Source of the DNA: Dyadobacter psychrophilus
Lineage (GTDB): Bacteria > Bacteroidota > Bacteroidia > Cytophagales > Spirosomataceae
Length of the DNA stretch: 64,000 nt
Reading direction: 5' to 3'
NCBI RefSeq assembly: GCF_900167945.1
Contig: NZ_FUZA01000002.1
Span: 682,001 to 746,000 of the forward strand
A program made the translations under genes and the position numbers. The notes under the pieces were generated by a model. It made no database searches. It was not told where the DNA came from and saw nothing but the letters and a program-made list of their open reading frames with translations. This document shows, piece by piece, positions 28,086-36,335 of the stretch (position 1 is the first letter of the stretch; each line of letters begins with the position of its first letter).

Positions 28086-28847
28086 ATGATGGAAGCACAG
28101 GAAAATAAAGTAGCATTGGTTACGGGTGCCAATCAGGGAGTAGGATTTCAGATTGCCAAGGCCCTCGCCGAGAATGGCTATATCGTTTATGTTGGGTCAC
28201 GTAACTTACAAAATGGCTTAGATGCTGCCGAAAAGATCGGCTACAAAGCCAAGGCCATTCAAATAGATGTTACGGACAAGAATTCTGTTGAGAATGCTGC
28301 TGCAGCGGTTCAGCAAGACTTTGGCAAAATAGATTTGCTTGTGAACAATGCGGCCGTTTCGCATGCAGGAAGTCCGGGAAGGACTTTGGAAGAAATTATG
28401 GCCAGCAACCGTCCGAGCATTAGCTCCGTAGACGAAATGCGAACAGTATGGGAAACGAATGTTTTTGGCGTCGTAGTCGTCACGCAAATATTCTTGCCGC
28501 TGCTTCGGAAGGCCATGTCGCCACGTATCGTGAACGTATCCAGCGGGTTAGCCTCGCTTGCGCTGGCCCGCGATCCGGAAAATCCTTATGCCCCGCACTT
28601 TGAACTGATTTATGGTGCATCCAAAACAGCTCTGAATGCAGTGACCGTGGCCTTTGCTAATGAACTGGAAAAGAGCGGTATCAAGGTAAGTGCGGTGAGT
28701 CCCGGCTTTACAGCAACGGCCCTGAATAATTTTCAGGGAACGGATTCGGTGGAAGTAGGTTCTCTTGAGCCCATCCGGGTGGCCTTGGAAGAAGACGGAC
28801 CAACGGCACTATTTACAGGACCTAATCAGGAGGTTTATCCCTGGTAA
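28086..28847 (+). CDS. short-chain dehydrogenase/reductase
   Basis: A 253-residue classical-type SDR, cytosolic and NAD(P)H-dependent. The cofactor motif TGANQGVG is at 13-20, NNAA at 87-90, the structural Asn125, and the catalytic Ser/Tyr/Lys set is Ser152, Tyr176 and Lys180 (YGASK). The PG motif (SAVSPGFTAT) follows. The substrate is not predictable; related carbonyl reductases act on small aldehydes and ketones. The AraC gene 77 bp downstream and the 21-bp direct repeat just upstream suggest local control. A second in-frame ATG is adjacent, three bases later. Confidence 0.93.
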   Translation: MMEAQENKVALVTGANQGVGFQIAKALAENGYIVYVGSRNLQNGLDAAEKIGYKAKAIQIDVTDKNSVENAAAAVQQDFGKIDLLVNNAAVSHAGSPGRTLEEIMASNRPSISSVDEMRTVWETNVFGVVVVTQIFLPLLRKAMSPRIVNVSSGLASLALARDPENPYAPHFELIYGASKTALNAVTVAFANELEKSGIKVSAVSPGFTATALNNFQGTDSVEVGSLEPIRVALEEDGPTALFTGPNQEVYPW

Positions 28848-28870
28848 AAATATTTATTGTGAGAAATCGG

Positions 28871-28906
28871 ATCTGTGGCGATGAATTTGCCACAGATTTT
28901 GTTTTT
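28871..28906 (+). terminator. rho-independent terminator after the SDR gene
   Basis: ATCTGTGGC and GCCACAGAT form a 9-bp stem with a 9-nt loop, followed by TTTGTTTTT. It ends 18 bp before the AraC start, so the AraC gene may depend on readthrough or on a promoter overlapping this site. Confidence 0.8.
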
Positions 28907-28924
28907 CACGTTTAAACGCAAAGA

Positions 28925-29845
28925 ATGAAAAAATCAGGTCATCTCCGGTTCCATTCGATTTCAGCTATACATCAGGCTTTTGGATTGCCGAAGCCGCAGC
29001 ACCCCTTAATAAGCCTTACGCATTTTGATGAAAACAATTCATTTAATCCCGCCAAAGCACCTGCTTACGATGTATTGGATTTTTATAAAGTGACATTCAA
29101 TGTGCAAAATAGCGGCAGGCTGAAATATGGGCAGAGTTATTACGATTATGAAGAAGGAAGTATGATGTTTATGGCGCCTCAGCAACTGGTTGGCGCAACG
29201 GAATATCACGAGGGCGGAGAGTCTTATGTGTTACTGATACATCCTGATTTTCTATTGGGATATCCTTTGGCACAAAAGATAAAACAGTACAGTTATTTTT
29301 CGTATTCGGTAAACGAGGCTTTACACTTATCTGATCAGGAAAAGGGCATCGTTTTGTCGGTTTATCAAATTATTGAGCGGGAGCTGAACAGCCGTGTCGA
29401 TGAATTCAGCCAGGAGATCGTTGTTGCCCAGGTTGAATTATTATTGAGCTATGCCAGCCGTTTTTATAAACGTCAGTTTGTAACCCGCAGAGCTTCCTGT
29501 ACCACTATTTTGGAAAAAACCGAATGTGTCATCAATGACTATCTCAACAACCAAAAGGCACTCGACAGGGGATTGCCAACTGTGCAGTATTTATCGGAAC
29601 AACTGAATGTTTCTTCCGGATATTTAAGCGATATGCTACGCTCGCTGATCGGTCGGAACGCACAGCAATATATCCACGAAAAGCTCGTAGTGAAAGCCAA
29701 GGAGAGGTTATCCACCACCGATTTGACTGTCAGTGCAATTGGTTACGAACTTGGTTTTGAGCATTCGCAGAGTTTTAATAAGTTTTTCAAGAATAAAACC
29801 CAGCAATCGCCACTGGAATTCAGGCAGCTGTTTATTAATGCTTAA
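28925..29845 (+). CDS. AraC-family regulator next to SDR
   Basis: A 306-residue regulator. The N-terminal sensor part (residues 25-180, FYKVTFNVQNSGRLKYG, GSMMFMAPQQLV) is of the cupin-like type used by AraC activators in Bacteroidota. The C-terminal helix-turn-helix pair is PTVQYLSEQLNVSSGYLSDML and LTVSAIGYELGFEHSQSFNK, ending in KTQQSPLEFRQLF. It most likely controls the SDR gene upstream through the 21-bp repeat; autoregulation is possible. Confidence 0.93.
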   Translation: MKKSGHLRFHSISAIHQAFGLPKPQHPLISLTHFDENNSFNPAKAPAYDVLDFYKVTFNVQNSGRLKYGQSYYDYEEGSMMFMAPQQLVGATEYHEGGESYVLLIHPDFLLGYPLAQKIKQYSYFSYSVNEALHLSDQEKGIVLSVYQIIERELNSRVDEFSQEIVVAQVELLLSYASRFYKRQFVTRRASCTTILEKTECVINDYLNNQKALDRGLPTVQYLSEQLNVSSGYLSDMLRSLIGRNAQQYIHEKLVVKAKERLSTTDLTVSAIGYELGFEHSQSFNKFFKNKTQQSPLEFRQLFINA

Positions 29846-30035
29846 TTGTTTACACAGCCATTGGCGCTCGACCACCCGGTATTTGCGGTCCGCATTTTAC
29901 ACAGGGATCTGAGCGCTTGACTGGCTATCTTGCCTGTTCGCAAGGGAACATGGATATCCGATGTATGAACACTTTTTGTAGCTTGCGCTGCCGGAATTTT
30001 TTATTTTTATCCTCGTATAGTCAAGAAATTAGCAA

Positions 30036-31475
30036 ATGAAAGGTTTAGTAACGCTGTTTTGTCTCATCAGTTTTTCTACGTTTTCACAAACAATTTACCA
30101 GGTCAATGAGGTAGAAAAAGTTGCGGAGCCCGCTGGCGGGCTGGGACTATTCAATCGGTTTGTTGCGGCCAACCTGAGAATTCCCGTACATGCTGCCGCA
30201 AAAGGACTTAATTCGCGGGTTCTGATCAAAGGTGTTGTGGAAACAGACGGAACTATGACAGGGCTTGGAGTTGCGCGGTCGCTGGATAGCTTGTGTGATA
30301 TTGAGGCATTACGCGTGATGAGCCTATATAAAGCCTGGAAACCTGCCCTCGTGAAAGGTCAGCCGGTACGGCAGGCTGTGGTATACCCCGTTGTTTTCCG
30401 GACGGCACCCATCCCTTCCTATGACAGCACGCAAAGTGCAATGATTGAATATTTTGACAGAAATCACATAATGGTTTCCGACGACAAAAAATTCAAATTC
30501 AGAAATGTAATTCCTGTTGACCGTTACGGGGATGTACGGGCGGATATTCTGTTTCAGGAGAAAAGAGGTGGAGAGTGGAAAACGGTGAAAACCTTTCCAT
30601 TTCAGAAGGATGAAATTTGGGTAAAACTAACTGGTGTGATTAAGCTGGATTCCGTGCAAGCTTATCGTATTTCTGCCAATATGGGTAATTGGGAAAGTCC
30701 TTCCGAAGAGATAATAACCCAGGCGGACGGCCGGCTTCTGTCGTTTGTTGCCTACCCGGGAAGTGGGAAACTACCATCGGTAAGCAAGTCTTTTTTCAGG
30801 AGCGGAATGTTACGGGAAGAAAAGATCTCCGCAGACAGCCTTACGCAGATTACCAGCTGGTACGAAAACGGGCAGCTTGGAAACGTAATTCTGCTGGATC
30901 ATAAAAACAAGGTTTCAGTGATCGAAAACTGGGATATGGACGGAACCATTCTGGTAAAAGAAGGTTCCGGAACGGCCAGAATTCAGGCGGGAGTTTATGA
31001 CGGGGAGATGGTTTATGAAGAGGGGCCGGTTGTAAATGGTTTAAAAACGGGTCATTGGATTGGCAGGCATTCTATCAATAATCTGGTTTACGAAGAAGAT
31101 TACCAGGATGGAATATTAATGAAAGGTGTGAGAAATCCCGGAGAACAGCCGACGGAATACACGATAGACGCGATCCCGCCGAAGTTCCGAGGAGGGCCCA
31201 ATGAGTTTGTGAAACTATTGAACCAGCATGTTGATATCTTCCCTACATTGAACCCCGCGAACGGGATTCCAAAGGGCAAACTCCTGGTTTCCTTTATCGT
31301 GCATGAAAACGGAAAACTTAGCGACTATTCGCTTGACAGGGGTGTTGCTAAAAATGTAGATAGGCAAATCATGGAAATGATAAAGAAAACGAGTGGCGGC
31401 TGGGATCCGGCGGTGAAAAAAGGCAAAAAAGTGACCACCAGGTATACGCTGCCTATTAACTTTGAAAGCAGATAG
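30036..31475 (+). CDS. secreted protein with two TonB_C domains
   Basis: A 479-residue protein with an N-terminal signal peptide (MKGLVTLFCLISFSTFSQ) and no membrane anchor. Residues about 30-125 form a first TonB C-terminal-like domain (FVAANLRIPVHAAAKGLNSRVLIKGVVETDGTM in shape). A middle beta-rich section with MORN-like or toxin-export-like strands (residues 140-365, GQLGNVILLDHKN) follows. Residues about 375-479 are a second TonB_C domain (KGKLLVSFIVHENGKL, RYTLPINF). There is no ExbB/ExbD nearby. It may be a soluble receptor-contacting or outer-membrane binding protein rather than an energy transducer. The 190-bp gap before it shows nothing clear. Confidence 0.75.
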   Translation: MKGLVTLFCLISFSTFSQTIYQVNEVEKVAEPAGGLGLFNRFVAANLRIPVHAAAKGLNSRVLIKGVVETDGTMTGLGVARSLDSLCDIEALRVMSLYKAWKPALVKGQPVRQAVVYPVVFRTAPIPSYDSTQSAMIEYFDRNHIMVSDDKKFKFRNVIPVDRYGDVRADILFQEKRGGEWKTVKTFPFQKDEIWVKLTGVIKLDSVQAYRISANMGNWESPSEEIITQADGRLLSFVAYPGSGKLPSVSKSFFRSGMLREEKISADSLTQITSWYENGQLGNVILLDHKNKVSVIENWDMDGTILVKEGSGTARIQAGVYDGEMVYEEGPVVNGLKTGHWIGRHSINNLVYEEDYQDGILMKGVRNPGEQPTEYTIDAIPPKFRGGPNEFVKLLNQHVDIFPTLNPANGIPKGKLLVSFIVHENGKLSDYSLDRGVAKNVDRQIMEMIKKTSGGWDPAVKKGKKVTTRYTLPINFESR

Positions 31476-31519
31476 CATTGAAATGCCCGTCAAATTTACA
31501 TGAAGTCTGGTCATAATGA

Positions 31520-34500
31520 TTAAAGACTTTTGGGGATTTCGTTCATATTATACCAAGCTTCGGTGCTCCAAAGTTTGTTGCCGTTCCTGCTCGTGACGGT
31601 TTTGCCGTTCAGGTGAATGTAAACGATGTGTTTGCTTTTCATGCCGGCCAGTTGCAATGTTACTTTCTTCCGGTCAGCAGAGACTTGCACTGATTTTACA
31701 GCCAGATTTTCTTCATCCAGCTTTGGGCCACCATAATCCGCAGTGGGCTTAAACCACCATTGACGGATTTCATAATCGGATGCAGCTTCACCAGCGCCTT
31801 CCTTTAATGGTTCTGTAAATTCAATTTCAACACCGTCGGATTTGGCTCTGACCGCCAGCATTTCAAATGCAACTTTATTGTTGAAAGTCAATTTTTGCAA
31901 ACCGTAACCCAGCTTGCCTGTATGTCCCCAGTTCCCGGTAGAGCCCACGCCGCCTATGTAAAGCGAGCCATCCGGGCTCCAGACCAGGCGGTTAACGCCC
32001 GCTTCCAATCCCTGTGTGAACCGAAACACAGCGCCCTGGTAAGCACCGTTTACTTTCTCGGCAAACACCCGTTTAATACCGCCATGCGTCACGTCGCCGT
32101 GGATCATTTGATTTTGATAGGGACCTACATTCAGCTTTGCAGGCTGGCTGGGTGAATTACCGATCTCGTCCTGAGTAAGCCATACTACCGGAGGCGTTTC
32201 TTTGCGATTTGCAGTTCCTTCAAAATCCACCGAACGTGAACCGTACCATGCGCCTTCCTGCAAATGAATGATCTTGTTGGCCGGCAGCCAATCACCCTGG
32301 TTATCGGCAATAAAAATCTCATCATCTACGCCCAGCCCAATGCCATTTGGTGTCCTTAATCCGGATGCTACGAATGTGAATGAGCCGTCCTTTTTAGAGA
32401 TTTTAACCACTTTTCCACGGTCCGGGATCTGTGGTTTGGTGCTCGCTCCACCGGGGTTAATGGCAGTTGCCAATGTTCCGTAGAAATAGCCGTCTTTGTA
32501 CACCAGCCCGAATGCGAATTCGTGGAAGTTGGCAGAGACTTTCCAGCCGTTGCAAATGGTCTGATATTCGTCAATGAGCTCATCTTTGTTCAGGTCGACC
32601 AGCTTGGTCAGTTCCTGTTTTTGCATGATGTAAATTTCATCATCCACCACTTTCAAGCCCAGCGGCTCGGCCAGACCGTATGCAATGCGTTTTACCTTAA
32701 TGTCATTCGGCGTTGTTGCTTTGCGGCCGTCGACAATGTAAACGGAGCCCAATGAATCCCACGTGCTGACAACCATTCTGCCATCAGTCAGAAAATCCAT
32801 TCCGCCTACTCTGGGCTGGAAATTATCCGGCCTTGCCTGTGCCAATGTAAAGCTTGGATGCACGGCAACGAGCGGCGACTTATCTCCCGGAACATCTTCT
32901 TTCTTAACGTCAACGGGTGTTTCGCCGGTCTTTTTAATATCGGCACCTTTGTAAGTGAAAACACTTGGCGGAACCACTACAAACTCCTTACTGCCATATG
33001 GCCGCCATTGCAAAGAAAGTCCTTTGCCAAATGCGCCCTGATAATACTCAACGCGGAAAGGATGTTTGCCTGGCTTCAAAATGATCTCGCCATCCGTCGG
33101 TTGCAATCCGTGGTTAACGCCGTTATCGATCACCATTTGGTTATCGATAAAAAGCTTTCCGCCATCGTCGCATACGAGTCTGAAAACAATGTTGGTCGTT
33201 TTTTTAATGTTGATAAAACCACTTGCGTAAATGGCAAAGTTGTCTTTCAGATCACCAAAATCTTTGTCATCCAAATGCAACGCATTGATCGAGCCGGATT
33301 TAACGGGCAACATTTCATCATTAACTTCCGGAACACTGCCGATGCCGCTGGCGAATTGGTAAATGTTCACCGCGATGCCGGGTCGGGCCTCGGCAGGTCG
33401 GGCCGCGCTCGGTTTCTCATTTGCCGAAGCGACTGTTGCGGGAGCGATGGATTTAAGAACAATCGGATACGCTGGCTTCGGCATTAATTTGTTTGCCGCC
33501 TGCGCTCTTTCCTTGTCTGCGTCCAATTCCAGAATGTAGGAAACCATTGTTTCTGCGTCCTCTTTTTTCAAATCCGGGTGCGGCGACATAGCGATTTGTC
33601 CCCAATTGCCTGCACCACCTTTGATTACTTTGGTAACGAGCGCATTCTTGTTTTTATCATTATTATCGTAGCGTTCGGCAATGGCTTTGTAAGCTGGTCC
33701 AACGGTTTTGACTTCCTGGTTATGGCACGTGTTACAGTCGCTTTTTGCAAAAAGCCCGGCAACCATATCCGCCTTGCTTTCCTGCTGAGCGGATTGCGGC
33801 TGCGCAGGTTTTTCGGTTAGGTTGACTGACAATGTTGTTTTGCCATTGTTGTTCAAAACCAGTTTTCCATCAACGGCTTTGAAGGCTTTGTTTCCAGCAG
33901 TTTCGTCACGCTCATTGGTCACGGAAAACTTGCCGTCGGTTTTGTAATCTGTTGCAGCAGTCAGCGAATTCAAGTGTAGATTCAATGTTACCTGAGCGCC
34001 CGCAGGAGCATTGGCAACAGTGAATACGCGTTCAAAACCCGCTTTTCCATTTCCGGCATCAAAAAACTCAGGTCTTTCTTCAACTGAAATCTTCTTGCCC
34101 TGATAATCCAGGTCATATTTCAATGTTACCTGATTTTCCAGCACGGTGTGACCTTTGTAACTGATCTCCGGCGTGATTTCTTTGCCATCTGCAGTGATGC
34201 GCCACGGATTTTCGTCCGGCTCCTCCATGTAAGTGGTTCCGATGGAAACGGGCTGCGGGCCGTGTGAAGAGGTGTAAACCGGTCCGCTGAAATCGATTCT
34301 TCCGTTCCATGCTTTGTATAAAGCGGCAGTTTTCGTGTTATAGGCTAGCCAAAGATTATCGTGCAATGCAATGCTGAGAATCCGTGGTCTCGAATCGAGC
34401 ACCGAGCGTAAAACCCAGGCTTCGCGCGGGCGTTTTACATCTGAAAAGCCAGCATGGGTTGCTGGCTTTGAATTGAAACTTTCCGGGCCTCGGTAGGCTG

Positions 34501-34576
34501 AGCCAAGCACCGCAACGATTATTGCGGCACTTAGCACAGTCAAACTTAGCCCAGCAAAAGGCTTATTGAATTTCAT
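31520..34576 (-). CDS. secreted cytochrome c / PA14 / sugar dehydrogenase-like protein (PUL 2)
   Basis: A 1018-residue fusion with a signal peptide (FAGLSLTVLSAAIIVAVLG). An N-terminal beta domain (about 45-260) is followed by a monoheme cytochrome c with CNTCH at 281-285 and an axial Met in MSPHPDL. A PA14 domain comes next (FINIKKTTNIVFRLVCDDGG, FIDNQMVIDNG), and then a C-terminal propeller of the sorbosone/glucose dehydrogenase group (residues about 590-900: GGMDFLTDGRMVVSTWD, GLAEPLGLKVVDDEIYI, GLRTPNGIGLGVDDEIFIADN). It probably oxidises a sugar or alcohol outside the inner membrane and passes electrons to the heme. The cofactor is not visible. It ends PUL 2, 11 bp after the SusD stop, so it shares that transcript. 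Confidence 0.85.
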   Translation of the reverse strand: MKFNKPFAGLSLTVLSAAIIVAVLGSAYRGPESFNSKPATHAGFSDVKRPREAWVLRSVLDSRPRILSIALHDNLWLAYNTKTAALYKAWNGRIDFSGPVYTSSHGPQPVSIGTTYMEEPDENPWRITADGKEITPEISYKGHTVLENQVTLKYDLDYQGKKISVEERPEFFDAGNGKAGFERVFTVANAPAGAQVTLNLHLNSLTAATDYKTDGKFSVTNERDETAGNKAFKAVDGKLVLNNNGKTTLSVNLTEKPAQPQSAQQESKADMVAGLFAKSDCNTCHNQEVKTVGPAYKAIAERYDNNDKNKNALVTKVIKGGAGNWGQIAMSPHPDLKKEDAETMVSYILELDADKERAQAANKLMPKPAYPIVLKSIAPATVASANEKPSAARPAEARPGIAVNIYQFASGIGSVPEVNDEMLPVKSGSINALHLDDKDFGDLKDNFAIYASGFINIKKTTNIVFRLVCDDGGKLFIDNQMVIDNGVNHGLQPTDGEIILKPGKHPFRVEYYQGAFGKGLSLQWRPYGSKEFVVVPPSVFTYKGADIKKTGETPVDVKKEDVPGDKSPLVAVHPSFTLAQARPDNFQPRVGGMDFLTDGRMVVSTWDSLGSVYIVDGRKATTPNDIKVKRIAYGLAEPLGLKVVDDEIYIMQKQELTKLVDLNKDELIDEYQTICNGWKVSANFHEFAFGLVYKDGYFYGTLATAINPGGASTKPQIPDRGKVVKISKKDGSFTFVASGLRTPNGIGLGVDDEIFIADNQGDWLPANKIIHLQEGAWYGSRSVDFEGTANRKETPPVVWLTQDEIGNSPSQPAKLNVGPYQNQMIHGDVTHGGIKRVFAEKVNGAYQGAVFRFTQGLEAGVNRLVWSPDGSLYIGGVGSTGNWGHTGKLGYGLQKLTFNNKVAFEMLAVRAKSDGVEIEFTEPLKEGAGEAASDYEIRQWWFKPTADYGGPKLDEENLAVKSVQVSADRKKVTLQLAGMKSKHIVYIHLNGKTVTSRNGNKLWSTEAWYNMNEIPKSL

Positions 34577-34587
34577 TTAAATAAATT

Positions 34588-36315
34588 TTAGTAACCAGGG
34601 TTTTGCTTCAATTGTGGTGAAGAGTTCAGCACATTTTGTCCGATCGGGAAAATGTCCGTGTGGTTGTCGCCATCCGGCTTTTTATCCCACCAGGTTCCCG
34701 TGCTGAATACACCCCAGCGAATCAGATCTGTTCTTCTTCGGCCTTCCGCCAGGAATTCACGCATCCATTCATCTAGCATTTCCTGGTCGGTAAGCTCGGC
34801 GCCGTTGGCTTTGTAAAGGCTCGGTGAGCCGGCTGGATAATTGCGTTTGCGGACGGTGTTCAGCAATGTTGCCGCTGCCGCTTTGTTGCCTGCGCGATAT
34901 TTACATTCAGCCAAAGAATAATAGATCTCTGCAAAACGGATTTCTGCATAAGCCGAAGAAATCTTGTTCGGATCATCACTTGGGTAGTAAGGATATTTCA
35001 CCGGATAAAGGCCCGAGTTGTTATCCGCATTGTTCATGTTGGAAACCTTGTCGGCAATCTTGGTTCCTGGTTTTGCATCCAGAAATTTACCGACCTGATC
35101 ACGCAGGAACAGGGGATAAGGGCCTTTGAAACCTCTTACTGTGTCCTGTTTACCCGCTGGATTTTTGTAAGGCAAATATCCGTAAAGGAACATTCCCTCA
35201 CGCTTGCTGCCACCCAGGTTTTTGTATTTTTTCAAACGCAGATCATCCTTGTATTTCTGGAATTTGATAAATGGTTTTCCCAACGTAAAGCTGTATTCAA
35301 CACTGTCGACATCGCGTCCAGGCTGCATGGCATATTTAGGGTTCGCGTTGCCAAAGTCGGTGAATCCGAAATAGCTTGGTGCCAGGTTTGGCAGCATCCA
35401 GAAATACATTCCGCCGTCATACTGCCAGTGCGTTTGTGCAAAGCTGCCGGGGAAACCGAACATGGTTTCTTTGGAAGTGGGGTTAGTATAATCAAATGGT
35501 GCATCCCAGCGCGTTTCCAATGCATAGGAGCCATATTTCCCATCAATGATCTCTTGCGCAAGCGTTTCGCAGTCTTTGAAACGATCTGTTCCTGTGTAAA
35601 CCTTTGCATTCAGGTAAAGCCTGACCAGCAATGCAGCCGCGCTGCCTTTGGTCCAGCGTCCACTTACATTATCGCCCAATGTTGTGTTGGTCGAAAGCTT
35701 CGGAAGCGCGTCTTTTAACTCCTGCTCAATGAAAGCAAATGATTCCTGTGGAGTAGACTGCACGCCGCCTTCGGTCTGGCCTTTTACTTTGGTAACGATA
35801 ACAATGTTGCGGTAAAAATCCAGCAAACGAAGGTTTAGCCAGGCGCGGAGCACTTTCAATTCTGCGATCATGCCGTCCAGCTCTTCACGCGTCATTTCAA
35901 ATTTGGATGGATCGGTAATGCCTTCCAGATCTTCCAGCGAGTTGGTTGCCAGCGTTACGCCTCCGTAAAGTGCGTTCCAGGCATCGCTCGTATAGCCGTC
36001 CTGCGGAGTCCAGGTGTGGTAATGCACGCGCTGGAACTGTCCGCCGTCAAACCAGTCGCCCTGGCGGTTCGGCGTCATCATTTCATCCGAACTGTTCTCT
36101 TGCAGCATAAATGTGCTTCCGCCCTGAATGCTCCAGTAACTGTGTTCAAACGCCCTCAAAAAGTCCCGCGTTACGTCATCACGCGTTTGCAGGAAGTTTT
36201 CTGAGGTGATCCGGTCGTATAATTCTTCGTCCAGGTTGGTGCAGCCCGCCGTTACAGACAGCAGCGCACAGGCAGCAAACCGGAGCATATATTTTGAAAT
36301 TTGATTCCTTTTCAT
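34588..36315 (-). CDS. SusD/RagB glycan-binding lipoprotein (PUL 2)
   Basis: Outer-membrane lipoprotein of 575 residues. The lipobox is SVTAGC (Cys25), followed by TNLDEELYDRITSENFLQ. Family marks include LKVLRAWLNLRLLDFYRNI, the middle TPR helices (AEIRFAEIYYSLAECKYRAGN) and a late ELTDQEMLDEWMREFLAEGRRRTDLIRWG. It is the lid partner of the SusC encoded 20 bp upstream. It is longer than the PUL 1 SusD and differs clearly from it, which points to a different glycan. Confidence 0.97.
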   Translation of the reverse strand: MKRNQISKYMLRFAACALLSVTAGCTNLDEELYDRITSENFLQTRDDVTRDFLRAFEHSYWSIQGGSTFMLQENSSDEMMTPNRQGDWFDGGQFQRVHYHTWTPQDGYTSDAWNALYGGVTLATNSLEDLEGITDPSKFEMTREELDGMIAELKVLRAWLNLRLLDFYRNIVIVTKVKGQTEGGVQSTPQESFAFIEQELKDALPKLSTNTTLGDNVSGRWTKGSAAALLVRLYLNAKVYTGTDRFKDCETLAQEIIDGKYGSYALETRWDAPFDYTNPTSKETMFGFPGSFAQTHWQYDGGMYFWMLPNLAPSYFGFTDFGNANPKYAMQPGRDVDSVEYSFTLGKPFIKFQKYKDDLRLKKYKNLGGSKREGMFLYGYLPYKNPAGKQDTVRGFKGPYPLFLRDQVGKFLDAKPGTKIADKVSNMNNADNNSGLYPVKYPYYPSDDPNKISSAYAEIRFAEIYYSLAECKYRAGNKAAAATLLNTVRKRNYPAGSPSLYKANGAELTDQEMLDEWMREFLAEGRRRTDLIRWGVFSTGTWWDKKPDGDNHTDIFPIGQNVLNSSPQLKQNPGY

Positions 36316-36335
36316 TTTTGAATTAGGTCAGCTTA

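Noticed and set aside
27837-28089. Small plus-strand frames before the SDR gene
   Set aside because: No family or signal; the region holds the 21-bp repeat and reads as regulatory DNA.
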